From PHAA01 sp963665865 (lineage in GTDB: Bacteria > Bacillota > Syntrophomonadia > Syntrophomonadales > Syntrophomonadaceae), in NCBI GenBank assembly GCA_963665865.2, contig CAXXWF010000001.1:2852001-2916000 (forward strand): 64,000 nt of DNA, given 5' to 3'. Below the pieces are notes generated by a model. That model did not search any database. It was not told the DNA's origin and saw nothing but the letters and a program-made list of their open reading frames with translations. Of this stretch, positions 63,109 through 64,000 are shown one piece after another (position 1 is the stretch's first letter; each line of letters opens with the position of its first letter). The translations under genes and the position numbers were made by a program.

Positions 63109-64000
63109 TCAAAATGAAACTAAACCTACAGTATCCCAATCAATCATTTCCAGACTATCAACCTGAAAATCCCGTACGTCTTTCCCTATCAATATGGTGG
63201 CTTTTTTCTGAAACAGCCACAGGCAGGGAGCATCGTCTACTATTATTTCTTCGGCGCGTTTCAGCAGCTTCAAACGCTCCTCTTCATCAAGGTACTCAGC
63301 GCGGGAGTCATCCAGAAGTTTATCCACCTGCGGGTTGTGGTAACCGGTTAGATTACTTCCGCCGGTTGATGTACCATAAAACAAAGTATAGAGGAGGTTA
63401 TCAGCATCTTCATAGTCCGCCCGCCATCCAAATCGGAAAAAGCTGAGCTGCATGTTGGAAAGCTGCTTCGTATAATAATCCCAATCATTTTCCTGAACTT
63501 GCACGGTAATACCTTGCAATCCTAATTGCCGAGCAACTTCCAAGGCAACTTGGCGATGGCCAGGATCGCTATTGTAGGTCAAGGTTAGGGGCTGCAAACC
63601 CTTCCCTTTAGGAAAACCAGCTTCGGTTAGCAGCTGTTGGACCTCGTCAGGATCGTAAGAATAGCCCCGCATCTGTTCGTTATATGAGGTAGAGCCGACC
63701 GGAATTACCCCTTTAGCCGGCAGGTAGCCGCCGCCAAGGATATTCTTAATAATGGCATCACGATCAATCGCATAATTCAAAGCCCGGCGTAATAGGTAGT
63801 TGTTATTATAGGGTTCACGGTTAAGGTTAAACCCTAACCAATAAGCATCCATAAGCGGTTTCTCAATAAATTGCTTTTTGTATTGGGCATCACTAGCAAT
63901 CTGTGGTAATTCCTTTAAGGGCAGATCATCTAAATAATCAACCTTACCTTCTTTAAAGGCAGCCAGAGCCTGACTCTCATCCTGGTAACGAGTAAAAGTG
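63109..64000 (-). CDS. Peptide/nickel ABC transporter substrate-binding protein (OppA/DppA-like), 5' end outside window
   Basis: C-terminal 296 or so codons of an SBP_bac_5 protein. The frame stays open to the window edge. MDAYWLGFNLNREPYNNNYL, LRRALNYAIDRDAI, GVIPVGSTSYN, LTLTYNSDPGHRQVALEVAR and FRFGWRADYEDADNLLYTLF are typical of oligopeptide-binding lipoproteins. The C-terminus is complete at 63109. The ligand class cannot be decided from this part. Confidence 0.9.
   Translation of the reverse strand, partial: TFTRYQDESQALAAFKEGKVDYLDDLPLKELPQIASDAQYKKQFIEKPLMDAYWLGFNLNREPYNNNYLLRRALNYAIDRDAIIKNILGGGYLPAKGVIPVGSTSYNEQMRGYSYDPDEVQQLLTEAGFPKGKGLQPLTLTYNSDPGHRQVALEVARQLGLQGITVQVQENDWDYYTKQLSNMQLSFFRFGWRADYEDADNLLYTLFYGTSTGGSNLTGYHNPQVDKLLDDSRAEYLDEEERLKLLKRAEEIIVDDAPCLWLFQKKATILIGKDVRDFQVDSLEMIDWDTVGLVSF

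Overview
The window looks like chromosomal DNA of a spore-forming, probably anaerobic clostridial Bacillota, with moderate GC. Signs of this are strong AGGAGG ribosome sites, GTG and TTG starts, an SLH surface protein, exosporium-type collagen proteins with BclA/BclB-like heads, candidate SigK-type promoters, a CIRCE element, a YmaF protein, a DUF4342 protein and a copper-amine-oxidase-N stalk protein. The species cannot be fixed from the sequence; a Syntrophomonas- or Peptococcaceae-like organism is a reasonable guess.

Layout. 0-10 kb: an RND efflux pump with its adaptor behind a TetR-type operator, an SLH protein carrying a chagasin-type protease inhibitor, an EamA transporter/SDR pair, and small membrane or lipoprotein genes. 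10-30 kb: a spore-surface locus. It holds a DUF4489 protein, four collagen-like proteins (one of 1514 residues with a globular domain at each end), a two-domain glycosyltransferase with a TPR-like tail, a three-gene UDP-L-FucNAc/QuiNAc-type sugar pathway, a methyltransferase-glycosyltransferase-glycosyltransferase fusion, another GT2 and two paralogous GT modules, one at each edge. Three of the collagen genes share a promoter architecture and a Cys-rich leader. 30-42 kb: a DUF362 ferredoxin protein, a two-component system, and a cell-wall group (FemAB, MurE-like ligase, D-Asp-ligase-like ATP-grasp protein, MurJ, 3D-domain protein). 42-54 kb: SpeD, TtcA, YmaF, DUF815 ATPase, CIRCE-controlled HtpG, and a three-gene signalling operon (PocR/PAS histidine kinase, receiver, receiver-PAS-GGDEF-HD-GYP). 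54-63 kb: an accessory and decaying zone with a DUF1254/DUF1214 pair, an IS256 remnant, a truncated iron alcohol dehydrogenase, a broken hydrolase, an intact MerR/flavodoxin/aldo-keto reductase set and a frameshifted integrase fragment beside a tRNA-Leu. The window ends inside a peptide-binding ABC lipoprotein gene.

How the genes fit together. The 10-30 kb block reads as one machine: Thr-rich collagen filaments made late in the mother cell, plus the nucleotide-sugar and transferase enzymes to decorate them. The 35-41 kb block reads as peptidoglycan stem or bridge modification plus lipid II export. Both are inferences from gene content and order.
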